Shown here piece by piece: positions 24,325-32,759 of a stretch of 64,000 bases of DNA. Where the stretch lies: contig NZ_JAPEOK010000001.1 of assembly GCF_026341515.1 (NCBI RefSeq), positions 4,712,001 to 4,776,000 on the forward strand. Direction: 5' to 3'. Position 1 is the first letter of the stretch; every line of letters starts with the position of its first letter. The translations under genes were made by a program, and so were the position numbers. The DNA comes from Streptomyces sp. NBC_00878. Its GTDB lineage: Bacteria; Actinomycetota; Actinomycetes; Streptomycetales; Streptomycetaceae. Below the pieces are notes generated by a model. The model ran no database searches. It was not told the DNA's origin and was given only the letters and a program-made list of their open reading frames with translations.

Positions 24325-24400
24325 CTTGCTCCTCGGGCTGAAGCCCGAGGATTCCGGCCTTCTCGTCCGTTGCTGTGCCGCTACGCGGCACAGGTTTCGG
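24322..24400 (-). ncRNA. Probable right-end guide RNA (omega/reRNA) scaffold
   Basis: On the minus strand the last bases of tnpB run into two strong stems: CTGTGCCGC-TAC-GCGGCACAG (24373-24393) and CCTCGGGC-TTCA-GCCCGAGG (24331-24350). TnpB proteins are known to use an RNA from this place, with the scaffold at the 3' end of the gene and a guide taken from sequence beyond the right end. Transcription here is inferred from structure and position only. Confidence 0.5.
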
Positions 24401-25605
24401 GCGGGAGTCCATGGCTTCCTGCTTCGTCGCGCTGTGCCAGGACGAGTCCTGGTCCTACCTGCGCTCGACAGGCTGTTACCGCCAGTCCGGCGGCCTTTTT
24501 CACGTTCTTCGCGGCGTTGTGATCCCGGTCATGGACCGTGCCGCACGCAGGGCAGGTCCACTCCCTGATGTGGAGAGGTTCGGGGCCGTCCTTGACGCCA
24601 CAGGCGGAACAGGTCTGGGAGGTCGGCTCGAACCTGCCGATCTTCACCAGGGTGCGTCCGTACCTGGCTGCCTTGTACTCCAGCATGGCCACGAACTGTG
24701 CCCAGCCCGCCTCATGCACGCTCTTGGCCATTCTGGTGCGCGCCAGAGCCTTGACCGCCAGGTCCTCCACACCGATCGCTTGGTTCTCGCGGATCAGCTT
24801 CGTGGAGAGCTGGTGGTGGAACTCGCGGCGCGCATCGGCCACTTGTGCGTGGGCGCGGGCGACCTTGAGGCGGGCCTTCTCCCGGTTCTTCGACCCCTTC
24901 TGCTTACGGGACAGCTCCCGCTGGGCCTTCTTCAGTTTCTTCTCCGCCCGGCGCAGAAACCGCGGGGATTCGATCTTCGTACCGTCGGACAGGACAGCGA
25001 AGTGGGTCAGGCCCAGATCGATGCCAACCGTGTGGGTCGGCGTCGGGCATCCGGGCAGCGTCGGCGGCCGGGTCGGTGTCGATCACGAAGGAGGCGAAAT
25101 ACCGTCCGGCCGCGTCCTTGATCACGGTGACCGAGGAGGGCCGTGCGGGCAGCACTCGTGACCACTTCACCTTCACCGCGCCGACCTTGGGAAGGTTCAA
25201 CCGCCCGGAACCGGTGATCGACCAGCGGGCATTGGCCGTGAAGCGGATCGACTGCCGGTTGTCCTTGCGGGACTTGAACCGGGGCGCACCGACCTGCGTG
25301 CCCTTACGGGTCCCCTTGAGGGAGGCGAAGAAGTTGCGGTATGCGGCCTCCGCGTCGCGGAGGGACTGCTGGAGGATGACCGCGGAGACCTCGCCCAGCC
25401 AGGACCGCTCGGGTGTCTGCCTGGCCTCGATGATCAGCTTCCGGGACAGCACACCCGCCGTGGGGAAGGCCTCGCCCGCCGTACGGGCGTCCTCGCGGGC
25501 GCGCACGGCATCGTTGTACACGACGCGGGCGCACCCGAACGCTCTGGCCAGCGCCGTGCGTTGGCTCGGTTCCGGGTACAGCCTGAAGGCGTACCGAAGC
25601 CGCAT
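24381..25605 (-). pseudogene. tnpB: tnpB (RNA-guided nuclease of IS605 group), frameshifted
   Basis: Reading from ATG 25605, 'MRLRYAFRLYPEPSQRTALA' and 'GAPRFKSRKDNRQSIRF' are the standard N-terminal TnpB fold. Near 25045-25065 the frame changes: the first frame goes on as 'PDADPHGWHRSG', while the family sequence continues one frame over as 'HTVGIDLGLTHFAVLSDGTK'. The downstream part is complete: RuvC-I Asp ('GIDLG'), RuvC-II Glu ('GVEDLAV'), zinc ribbon ('CSACG', 'CPACG') and RuvC-III Asp ('HDRDHNAAKN'). All catalytic residues survive, so only the shift disables it. A sequencing error or programmed frameshift cannot be excluded. Confidence 0.8.
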
Positions 25606-25809
25606 GCGGTGATCGTACGAACGAGCGCCACCCCCTACCAGAGGGAACGTATGAACGGTCGGTACTCCCTTGAACCGGGAGGAGCGGAACGGGCCGAACG
25701 AGGGAGGCGTTGCCCGGCTTCGCCGGATCGGCCCCCCTGACGCTCCGCGTCGGCCGTGGTGATGCCTGCGCCCTCCTGCTCCGCAGGACAGCGTCCGTGA
25801 CGCTCCGCG

Positions 25810-27339
25810 TCACAATGACAGATTCGCTTCACCACCGGCCTGAAGGCCGATGCACTGCGAATGAATCCCGGTAGCCCGGCGCATCCGGTAGCTGTCCCCT
25901 TCGAGGCGGACGATCTCCGCGTGGTGAGCGAGGCGGTCGACCATCGCGGGAGCGGCGCCGCCGAAGATCTCGTCCCAGCGGCCGAGCGGGCGGTCGCCGG
26001 CCACGATCACCGAGGCCCGCTCGTAGCGGTGCGCGACGAGCTGGAAGAAGAGGTGGGCGGTGTCCGCGTCGAACGGGGTGTAGCCGACCTCGTCGATGAT
26101 CAGCAGCGCGTGGGCGTCCAGCGCGGCCAGCTCCTCGGCGAGCCGCCCCGCCGCCCGGGCGTCGGTCAGCCGGGCGGCCCACTCCGCGGCGGTCGCGAAC
26201 AGCACCTGGTGCCCCGCCTGGCAGGCCCGCACGCCGAGGCCGACGGCGAGATGCGTCTTGCCGGTACCGGGCGGGCCGACGAAGACCACGTTCCGCCGCG
26301 CGGCGACGAAGTCCAGCTTGCCGAGCCGGGCCAGCACCTCCCGGTCGAAGTCCCGGGGATGCTCCTGGTCGAACTCCTCCAGCTGCTTCCGGGAGGGAAA
26401 ACGCGCGGCACGGATCCGGGCCTCGGCGCCCGTTTCGTAGCCGTCGTAGGAGGAGGGGTTCCGCTTCTCGTACGGCGAGGAGTGCTCGTACGAGGAGGTG
26501 TACGAGGCGGTCGCCTGGGCGGGAATCGGGACCGGGGCCCGCGTGGCCACCGCCGAGGTCGAGAACTCGGCGGGGACGTTCGAGCCGTGCCCCCCACCGG
26601 CGTCTCCGTGCCCGTGCCCCGGCCCGTGTCCCGATCTCTGTCCCTTGTGCGAACGGTCTCCGTGGTCCGCCATCGGCCCCGACATGTACGCCAGGATCGC
26701 CGCCGAGGCGATGAAGGCCATGTGGATCACCGTGCCCCACAGCAGCGAGTGGTGGGAGGTGTGGTGCACGTCCACGAACATCTGGAGCAGATGGACGGAG
26801 GAGATGCCCACGATGGCGGTGGCGAGCTTCACCTTCAGCACGTTGGAGTTGACGTGCGAGAGCCATTCCGGCTGGTCACGGTGGCCCTGCAGACCGATGC
26901 GCGAGACGAAGGTCTCGTAGCCGCCGACGATCACCATGATCAGCAGGTTGGCGATCATGACGACGTCGACCAGCTTCAGCACGGCGAGCATGACGTAGGT
27001 CTCGTTCGCCTGCCCGGTCACGCACCGAAGAATTAAATTCCACAGTTCGTTGAAGAACTTGTAGACGTACACGCCCTGCGCGGCCACCAGCCCGAAGTAG
27101 AGCGGGGCCTGGAGCCAGCGGGTGGCGAAGAGGGCGTACCCGAGCGTCGTGGTCGGGGACGCGACGGGCAGCGGAACGGGTGGTGAGACAGACGGAGGCG
27201 CGGGCGGCGGGGCATGACTGTGACTCTGACCGGGTCCGGACAACGGTGGCTTCTCCCTGGGCGGTGACCTGGGGCAGTGACCTGCGGGGATCGCCATTCT
27301 TCGGGGATGCGGCGGTAAATCTGAATTCCCACCACTCAT
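25810..27339 (-). CDS. YqhA-type membrane protein fused to an IstB-like ATPase
   Basis: One open frame of about 509 residues joins two unrelated families. After a Pro-rich tail, residues 60-210 are a YqhA (UPF0114) membrane domain: 'TRWLQAPLYFGLVAAQGVYV', 'LAVLKLVDVVMIANLLIMVI', 'GGYETFVSRIG' and 'VGISSVHLLQMFVDV'. A His/Gly-rich linker follows, then an IstB/DnaC-like AAA+ domain with 'RIRAARFPSRKQLEEFD', Walker A 'GPPGTGKTHLAVGLG' (about 354) and Walker B 'LLIIDEVGYTPFD' (about 414). The last 14 residues ('CIGLQAGGEANLSL') come from the tnpB element. The start is unclear: ATG 27339 and ATG 27297 both lack a ribosome-binding box. Confidence 0.8.
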   Translation of the reverse strand: MSGGNSDLPPHPRRMAIPAGHCPRSPPREKPPLSGPGQSHSHAPPPAPPSVSPPVPLPVASPTTTLGYALFATRWLQAPLYFGLVAAQGVYVYKFFNELWNLILRCVTGQANETYVMLAVLKLVDVVMIANLLIMVIVGGYETFVSRIGLQGHRDQPEWLSHVNSNVLKVKLATAIVGISSVHLLQMFVDVHHTSHHSLLWGTVIHMAFIASAAILAYMSGPMADHGDRSHKGQRSGHGPGHGHGDAGGGHGSNVPAEFSTSAVATRAPVPIPAQATASYTSSYEHSSPYEKRNPSSYDGYETGAEARIRAARFPSRKQLEEFDQEHPRDFDREVLARLGKLDFVAARRNVVFVGPPGTGKTHLAVGLGVRACQAGHQVLFATAAEWAARLTDARAAGRLAEELAALDAHALLIIDEVGYTPFDADTAHLFFQLVAHRYERASVIVAGDRPLGRWDEIFGGAAPAMVDRLAHHAEIVRLEGDSYRMRRATGIHSQCIGLQAGGEANLSL

Positions 27340-27489
27340 TGGAATGAATAGACATCCAGTAGGACAGGACGAGACGTCACCCAGGACGGGACGGGGCGTC
27401 ACCCGGTTCACGGCGTACCGCGTGGACGATCAGGCACACTGGACGTTTGGCCGTGCACACCGCACAGCTGTGCAGAAGGGGACGCACGC

Positions 27490-29133
27490 GTGAATGGTCC
27501 ACTCATCGTCCAGTCCGACAAGACGCTGCTCCTGGAGGTCGACCACGAGCTGGCGGGCGAGTGCCGCCGTGTCATCGCGCCCTTCGCGGAGCTGGAGCGC
27601 GCGCCGGAGCACATCCACACCTACCGGGTGACGCCGCTCGGGCTGTGGAACGCGCGCGCGGCCGGGCACGACGCCGAGCAGGTCGTGGACGCCCTCGTGC
27701 AGTACAGCCGCTATCCGGTGCCGCACGCGCTGCTGGTCGACATCGCCGAGACGATGGACCGCTACGGACGGCTGACGCTGTCCAAGCACCCGGCCCACGG
27801 TCTGGTGCTCACGACCACCGACCGGCCCGTGCTGGAGGAGATCCTGCGCTCGAAGCGGATCATCCCGCTGGTCGGCGCCCGGCTCGACCCGGACACGGTC
27901 GCCGTGCACCCCTCCGAGCGAGGCCAGATCAAGCAGACGCTGCTGAAGCTGGGCTGGCCGGCCGAGGACCTCGCCGGGTACGTGGACGGTGAGGCGCACT
28001 CCATCGAACTGGCCGAGGACGGCTGGGCGCTGCGGCCGTACCAGAAGCAGGCGGTGGAGAACTTCTGGCACGGCGGGTCCGGAGTGGTCGTCCTCCCCTG
28101 TGGTGCGGGCAAGACGCTGGTCGGCGCCGGAGCCATGGCCCAGGCGAAGGCGACGACCCTGATCCTCGTCACGAACACGGTCTCGGCGCGGCAGTGGAAG
28201 CACGAGCTGGTGAAGCGGACCTCGCTGACCGAGGACGAGATCGGCGAGTACAGCGGTACGAGGAAGGAGATCCGCCCCGTCACCATCGCGACCTACCAGG
28301 TCCTGACGACGAAGCGGAAGGGCGTCTATCCGCACCTGGAGCTGTTCGACTCGCGCGACTGGGGCCTGATCGTCTACGACGAGGTGCATCTGCTGCCCGC
28401 GCCGGTCTTCAAGTTCACGGCGGATCTGCAAGCGCGCCGGCGCCTGGGCCTGACGGCCACGCTGGTCCGGGAGGACGGCCGCGAGTCGGACGTGTTCTCG
28501 CTGATCGGCCCGAAGCGGTTTGACGCTCCTTGGAAGGAGATCGAGGCGCAGGGGTACATCGCGCCCGCGGACTGCGTGGAGGTCCGCGTCAACCTCACGG
28601 ACGCGGAGCGGCTCGCGTACGCGACCGCCGAGACGGAGGAGAAGTACCGCTTCTGCGCGACGACGGCGACGAAGCGCAAGGTGACGGAGGCGCTGGTGCG
28701 GCGGTTCGCCGGGCAGCAGATCCTGGTCATCGGGCAGTACATCGACCAACTCGACGAGCTGGGCGAGCACTTGGACGCGCCGGTCATCAAGGGTGAGACG
28801 TCGAACGCCCAGCGCGAGAAGCTCTTCGAGGCGTTCCGGCAGGGCGAGATCAGTGTGCTCGTGGTGTCGAAGGTGGCGAACTTCTCGATCGATCTGCCGG
28901 AGGCGACGGTCGCGATTCAGGTGTCGGGGACGTTCGGCTCGCGTCAGGAGGAGGCGCAGCGGCTCGGGCGGGTGCTGCGGCCCAAGGCCGACGGGCACCA
29001 GGCTCACTTCTACTCGGTGGTGGCTCGGGACACGATCGATCAGGACTTCGCCGCGCATCGGCAGCGGTTCTTGGCTGAGCAGGGGTATGCGTATCGGATT
29101 GTGGATGCGGATGAGTTGCTCGCGGACAGTTGA
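27490..29133 (+). CDS. XPB-type DNA repair helicase
   Basis: A 547-residue SF2 3'-5' helicase of the bacterial XPB group. The N-terminal 175 residues hold the strand-separating/damage-recognition region. Then come motif Q ('LRPYQKQAVENF'), Walker A 'PCGAGKTLVG' (about 203-212), the DEVH box at about 297, motif III 'GLTATLVREDG' and motif VI 'QEEAQRLGRVLRP'. It acts on DNA in repair; bacterial members unwind alone or with a Bax1-like nuclease, which is not seen here. The WYL/helicase-associated protein upstream may be its partner. GTG at 27490 gives the family's standard start. The 150-bp gap upstream contains no clear promoter. Confidence 0.92.
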   Translation: MNGPLIVQSDKTLLLEVDHELAGECRRVIAPFAELERAPEHIHTYRVTPLGLWNARAAGHDAEQVVDALVQYSRYPVPHALLVDIAETMDRYGRLTLSKHPAHGLVLTTTDRPVLEEILRSKRIIPLVGARLDPDTVAVHPSERGQIKQTLLKLGWPAEDLAGYVDGEAHSIELAEDGWALRPYQKQAVENFWHGGSGVVVLPCGAGKTLVGAGAMAQAKATTLILVTNTVSARQWKHELVKRTSLTEDEIGEYSGTRKEIRPVTIATYQVLTTKRKGVYPHLELFDSRDWGLIVYDEVHLLPAPVFKFTADLQARRRLGLTATLVREDGRESDVFSLIGPKRFDAPWKEIEAQGYIAPADCVEVRVNLTDAERLAYATAETEEKYRFCATTATKRKVTEALVRRFAGQQILVIGQYIDQLDELGEHLDAPVIKGETSNAQREKLFEAFRQGEISVLVVSKVANFSIDLPEATVAIQVSGTFGSRQEEAQRLGRVLRPKADGHQAHFYSVVARDTIDQDFAAHRQRFLAEQGYAYRIVDADELLADS

Positions 29134-29236
29134 GCAGGGGGTTCGTGGGAGGGTGCGGGCCGGTGGGGGCTGGTCGCGCCCCGCGGCGGAGCCGCAAGTG
29201 TCACCGCCCCGCGCCCCTAAAGGGGCGCCGGTGCGC

Positions 29237-29425
29237 TTACCGGCGGCGTACGCCTGCTTCCTCTTCGTATTCGCCCAGGAGCACCACGCTCAGGGTCGCG
29301 GTCGCGAAGACCTTGACGGCGCGGAGGGCGTCGCCGAGGCGGTGGCGGTGGCTGCCCTGGAGGGCGGTGGCTCCCGGGGGTGCGCCGGGACTGACGGGGC
29401 CTGGGGTGAAGGTCGCTGCGCTCAT
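29237..29425 (-). CDS. Small conserved-looking protein of unknown function
   Basis: A possible 62-residue protein starting at ATG 29425 ('MSAATFTPGPVSPGAPPGAT') with an amphipathic helix 'HRLGDALRAVKVFATATLSV' and an acidic-then-basic end 'LLGEYEEEAGVRRR'. Codon positions fit the G/C bias of a coding strand and the fragment has no better overlapping candidate. It is convergent with the XPB gene and divergent from helR. No ribosome-binding box is evident, so it may not be translated. Confidence 0.45.
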   Translation of the reverse strand: MSAATFTPGPVSPGAPPGATALQGSHRHRLGDALRAVKVFATATLSVVLLGEYEEEAGVRRR

Positions 29426-29534
29426 GTATCCATAGTGGAATTTCCGCCCTCCGCTTACATCGGCCTGTGGACCGAACCTCCGCCGCCTCCTCGTACGCCT
29501 CCGGAGTGACCCGTCCCCCGTAGGGAGGGGGACC

Positions 29535-29552
29535 CCGTCCCCTAGGGGACGG
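29535..29552. promoter_or_regulatory. Perfect 18-bp palindrome upstream of helR
   Basis: CCGTCCCCTAGGGGACGG is fully self-complementary. It lies about 40 bp upstream of the likely helR -35 box and 110 bp from the start of the small divergent gene, a good position for an operator. I do not see the published rifamycin-associated element sequence as I remember it. Confidence 0.55.
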
Positions 29553-29593
29553 CAGATTCCGTACGGAGCCCACGAGCCCACGCAGGAAAACGG

Positions 29594-29624
29594 TTGGCAC
29601 CCGCCACGCCCTCTCGCCTAAAAT
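29594..29624 (+). promoter_or_regulatory. Probable helR promoter
   Basis: TTGGCA (29594-29599) and TAAAAT (29619-29624) resemble the main vegetative sigma consensus, with a 19-bp spacer, slightly long. Transcription would start near 29631, leaving a leader of about 170 nt that contains three hairpins. Confidence 0.5.
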
Positions 29625-29740
29625 CTCCGCTCTTGCCCGCCTCCCCAGCGGAGTGCCGCCGACCGGACGGAAACCGGTCGGTCCTCAGAGCCTGTCGGGT
29701 GACCGCCGGCCTGGCGAACGGAGGTCACCCGACAGGCTCT
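29625..29740 (+). promoter_or_regulatory. Structured leader of helR with three hairpins
   Basis: Stem 1 is CTCCGCT/AGCGGAG (29625-29653), stem 2 CCGACCGG/CCGGTCGG (29659-29681), and stem 3 has perfect 18-bp arms AGAGCCTGTCGGGTGACC and its complement at 29687-29704 and 29723-29740 with an 18-nt loop. Stem 3 is far stronger than a normal terminator stem. It may be an attenuator that must be read through for helR expression, or a miniature inverted-repeat element. Confidence 0.6.
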
Positions 29741-29804
29741 CAGCCCGGCCGTACCCCGGTCGGGCACACCCACGCAGCAGGCTCCAGGCCCCGGAGGCAC
29801 CCCC

Positions 29805-31940
29805 GTGTCCACCCCGTCCGACTCCGCCATGTCGGTCCCCGATTCGTCCGACGACTACTCACCCCACGGCTATTCGTCCGACGGCTATTCGTCCGACGAC
29901 CCGCTCTCCCGCGAGCGGGCCCACCTCACCCACTCCCGCGCCGCCCTCCGCTCGATGCGCGAGGACGTCGAGTCGCTCGACATCCGGGACGTCACCGCGA
30001 ACTGGGTCAACGCGGAAGCCCTGGCCCACCAGATCGACGCGCGCGTCAAAGCCCTCGCGGACCTCTCGCACACCCCGCTCTTCTTCGGCCGCCTCGACTA
30101 TCTGCACTCCCCGGGCGCCGACCGGGCGGAGGGCGCCGAGGGCGAGCAGTTCTACATCGGGCGCCGGCATGTGCACGACGCCGACGGGGACCCGATGGTG
30201 ATCGACTGGCGCGCCCCGGTGTCCCAGCCCTTCTACCGGGCCTCCAAGAAGAACCCGCTGGACATCGCGCTGCGCCGCCGCTTCGGGTACACGGGCGGCG
30301 ACCTCACCGCGTACGAGGACGAGCACCTGTCCGACCCGTCCGAGGCGGCGGCCACCAGCAAGCTGCTCCAGCAGGAGATCGAGCGCCCGCGCGTCGGCCC
30401 GATGCGCGACATCGTGGCGACGATCCAGCCCGAGCAGGACGAGATCGTACGGTCCGGTCTCGGCGGCTCGGTCTGCGTGCAGGGCGGTCCGGGCACCGGA
30501 AAGACGGCGGTCGGTCTGCACCGGGTCGCCTATCTCCTCTACGCCCACCGCGACCGGCTCGCCCGCACCGGCACCCTGGTCATCGGGCCGAACGCGTCCT
30601 TCCTCCACTACATCGAGCAAGTGCTGCCCGCACTGGGCGAGTTGGAGGTCAAGCAGGCGACGGTCGACGACCTGGTCGCCCATGTGGAGGTGCGGAGTAC
30701 GGACGAGGCGGCGGCAGCGGTGGTCAAGGGCGACGCGCGGATGGCCCAGGTACTGCGCCGGGCCGTCCGCTCGCACGTGACCATGCCCGTCGAACCGGTC
30801 ATGGTGGTGCGCGGTTCGCGACGCTGGCGGGTCCCGGCGTACGAACTGGAGGACATCGTCCGGGAGTTGCTCGACCGGGACATCCGTTACGGCGCCGCCC
30901 GCGAGGCCTTGCCGCAGCGCATCGCGCACGCCGTGCTGGTGCAGATGGAGCGGTCGGGCGAGGCCCCTGACGACCGCGTGCAGGACGCCGTGGCCCGCAA
31001 CACCGCGGTGAAGGCGGCGGTGAAGACCCTCTGGCCGCCGGTCGATCCCGCGAAGCTGGTCCTCCGCCTCCTCTCCGACGCCGACTTCCTGGCCACCCAC
31101 GCCGAGGGCATCCTCACCGAGGACGAGCAGAAGACGATCCTGTGGGCCAGGCCCGTACGGTCGGTGAAGTCCGCCAAGTGGGCAGCCGCGGACGCCGTGT
31201 TGATCGACGAGGCCACCGATCTCGTCCAGCGCACGCACTCCCTCGGGCACGTGGTGCTCGACGAGGCGCAGGACCTGTCCCCCATGCAGTACCGGGCGGT
31301 GGGGCGGCGCTGCACGACCGGTTCGGCGACCGTGCTCGGGGACCTGGCGCAGGGCACCACGCCCTGGGCGACCCGGAGTTGGGACGAGGCGCTGGCCCAC
31401 CTCGGCAAGCGGGAGGCGGTCGTGGAGGAACTGACGGCCGGTTTCCGTGTACCGACGGACGTCATCACGTACGCGTCCCGGCTCCTCCCCCACATCGCGC
31501 CGGGCCTGACCCCGGTGGCGTCGGTCCGCGAGAACCCCGGCTTCTTCGAGGTCCGCCCGGCCACCGCCGACGCCGCGGACACCGAAGTGGTCGCCGCCTG
31601 CGAGGAGTTGCTCCGCAACGAGGGCTCGGTCGGCCTGATCGCGGCCGACGCGCGCGTACCGGCGCTGGCCGAGGCGCTGACGGCGGCCGGGCTCCCGTAC
31701 CTGGGGCCCGGCGAGGAGACGACCCTCACCACCCGCCTCACCCTGGTCCCGGCCTCGCTCGCCAAGGGCCTGGAGTACGACTACGTGGTCCTGGACGAAC
31801 CCCGGGCCGTGGTCGATGGCGAACCGGACGAACGCACCGGCCTGCGCCGCCTGTACGTCTCCCTGACCCGAGCGGTCTCGGGCCTGATCGTGACGCACGG
31901 GGCGCCGCTGCCGCCTCAGCTGTCGGAGTCGGAGAGCTGA
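29805..31940 (+). CDS. helR: HelR/HelD-like RNA polymerase recycling ATPase
   Basis: A 711-residue SF1 (UvrD/Rep-like) protein of the HelD family, which binds RNA polymerase and frees stalled or rifamycin-bound enzyme. A helical N terminus ('RERAHLTHSRAALRSMREDV') enters the polymerase; Walker A 'GGPGTGKTAVGLHR' is at about 227, the DEAQD box ('VVLDEAQDLSPMQYRAVG') at about 486, then 'LTAGFRVP', 'SLAKGLEYDYVVLDE' and 'RRLYVSLTRA'. The wording fits the actinobacterial HelR class rather than Bacillus HelD. GTG 29805 follows GGAGG with 7-nt spacing. A duplicated 15-bp unit encodes 'GYSSDGYSSDD' near the start. Rifamycin resistance is inferred from the family. Confidence 0.85.
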   Translation: MSTPSDSAMSVPDSSDDYSPHGYSSDGYSSDDPLSRERAHLTHSRAALRSMREDVESLDIRDVTANWVNAEALAHQIDARVKALADLSHTPLFFGRLDYLHSPGADRAEGAEGEQFYIGRRHVHDADGDPMVIDWRAPVSQPFYRASKKNPLDIALRRRFGYTGGDLTAYEDEHLSDPSEAAATSKLLQQEIERPRVGPMRDIVATIQPEQDEIVRSGLGGSVCVQGGPGTGKTAVGLHRVAYLLYAHRDRLARTGTLVIGPNASFLHYIEQVLPALGELEVKQATVDDLVAHVEVRSTDEAAAAVVKGDARMAQVLRRAVRSHVTMPVEPVMVVRGSRRWRVPAYELEDIVRELLDRDIRYGAAREALPQRIAHAVLVQMERSGEAPDDRVQDAVARNTAVKAAVKTLWPPVDPAKLVLRLLSDADFLATHAEGILTEDEQKTILWARPVRSVKSAKWAAADAVLIDEATDLVQRTHSLGHVVLDEAQDLSPMQYRAVGRRCTTGSATVLGDLAQGTTPWATRSWDEALAHLGKREAVVEELTAGFRVPTDVITYASRLLPHIAPGLTPVASVRENPGFFEVRPATADAADTEVVAACEELLRNEGSVGLIAADARVPALAEALTAAGLPYLGPGEETTLTTRLTLVPASLAKGLEYDYVVLDEPRAVVDGEPDERTGLRRLYVSLTRAVSGLIVTHGAPLPPQLSESES

Positions 31941-32022
31941 CGGGCCCGAGCTGCTCTGCGGGTGCGGCACGGTGTCCCGTAAGGGGCGCGGCACTGTGAA
32001 GTACCGCACCCCAGTGGAGCGC

Positions 32023-32712
32023 TCACGCGTCGAGCGCGGTTCGCCACTCCCGTACCGCCTCCGCCGAGACCGGTGACTCCCAGCCACCGGGCCGGGCCGC
32101 GCCGCCGATGTGGAAGGCGTCGATGCCTGCGGCCCGCAGGTGCGGGAGGTGGTCGAGGCGGAGGCCGCCGCCGACCATGAGCCGCGGCTCGTAGCCCTGT
32201 TCGCCACGGCGGGCCGCCTCCGCGAGGAGCGTGGGCAGGCCCTCGTCCACGCCGTCGGCCGACCCGGCCGTGAGGTAGGCGTCCAGACCGGGCAGGTCGG
32301 CGAGGCTCTTGCGCAGCGCGTCGCGGTCGGCGGCGCGGTCGATCGCCCGGTGGAACGTCCAACGGCAGCCGTCCAGTTCGGCGAGCACCGCCTCCAGCGC
32401 GGGCAGGTCCGGCTGCGCGGCCTCGTCCAGGAACCCGAGCACGAACTCCTCCGCCCCGGCGGCCCGCAGCTCCCGCGCCGCCCGTACGAGTCCCCGTACG
32501 TCCCCGGCCTCGAAACCGTCGGCCAGGCGCAGCATCACGCGCAGCGAGATGCCGACGGCGGCCCTGATCCCCGCGAAGATCGCGACCGGCGGGGTCAGCC
32601 CGTCGGCGGCGATGTCGGTGACCAGCTCCAGCCGGTCCGCGCCTCCGGCCTCGGCGGCGACCGCGTCCTCGACGCCGAGGGCGATCACCTCCAGGACTGC
32701 ACGCTCACTCAT
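32023..32712 (-). CDS. cutC: CutC family protein
   Basis: A 229-residue TIM-barrel protein. Family marks are 'LEVIALGVEDAVAAEAGGAD' at the N terminus, 'RLELVTDIAADGLTPP', 'RWTFHRAIDRAADRD' and 'LMVGGGLRLDHLPHL'. CutC was first linked to copper handling, but that role is disputed and no metal site is obvious here. ATG at 32712 follows GGAAGAGGTCCT. A DasR-like palindrome lies about 50 bp upstream, which would tie its expression to N-acetylglucosamine status. It faces helR tail to tail. Confidence 0.88.
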   Translation of the reverse strand: MSERAVLEVIALGVEDAVAAEAGGADRLELVTDIAADGLTPPVAIFAGIRAAVGISLRVMLRLADGFEAGDVRGLVRAARELRAAGAEEFVLGFLDEAAQPDLPALEAVLAELDGCRWTFHRAIDRAADRDALRKSLADLPGLDAYLTAGSADGVDEGLPTLLAEAARRGEQGYEPRLMVGGGLRLDHLPHLRAAGIDAFHIGGAARPGGWESPVSAEAVREWRTALDA

Positions 32713-32759
32713 AGGACCTCTTCCCTCGGGCGGCTACGACTACGACTACAACATCGACA

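Larger units (their letters stand above)
24321..25862 (-). mobile_element. IS605/IS200-group tnpB-only element
   Basis: The element carries tnpB without tnpA. Its right end (plus-strand left side) has the hairpin CCTCGGGCTGAAGCCCGAGG at 24331-24350 followed outward by GCAAGTCAA read on the minus strand; its left end carries the matching hairpin CGGCC-TGAA-GGCCG at 25836-25849. Both share the CTGAAG loop, as expected for single-strand transposition ends, and no target duplication is seen. Inside the left end GTGACGC-TCC-GCGTCAC (25797-25813) is another hairpin. Exact termini are approximate. It lies between two converging genes and touches the 3' end of each. Confidence 0.75.

Noticed and set aside
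29426..29804. Published rifamycin-associated element before helR
   Set aside because: I searched by eye for a GGGGCTTGC...GCAAGCCCC type site and did not find it; the palindrome present has a different sequence.
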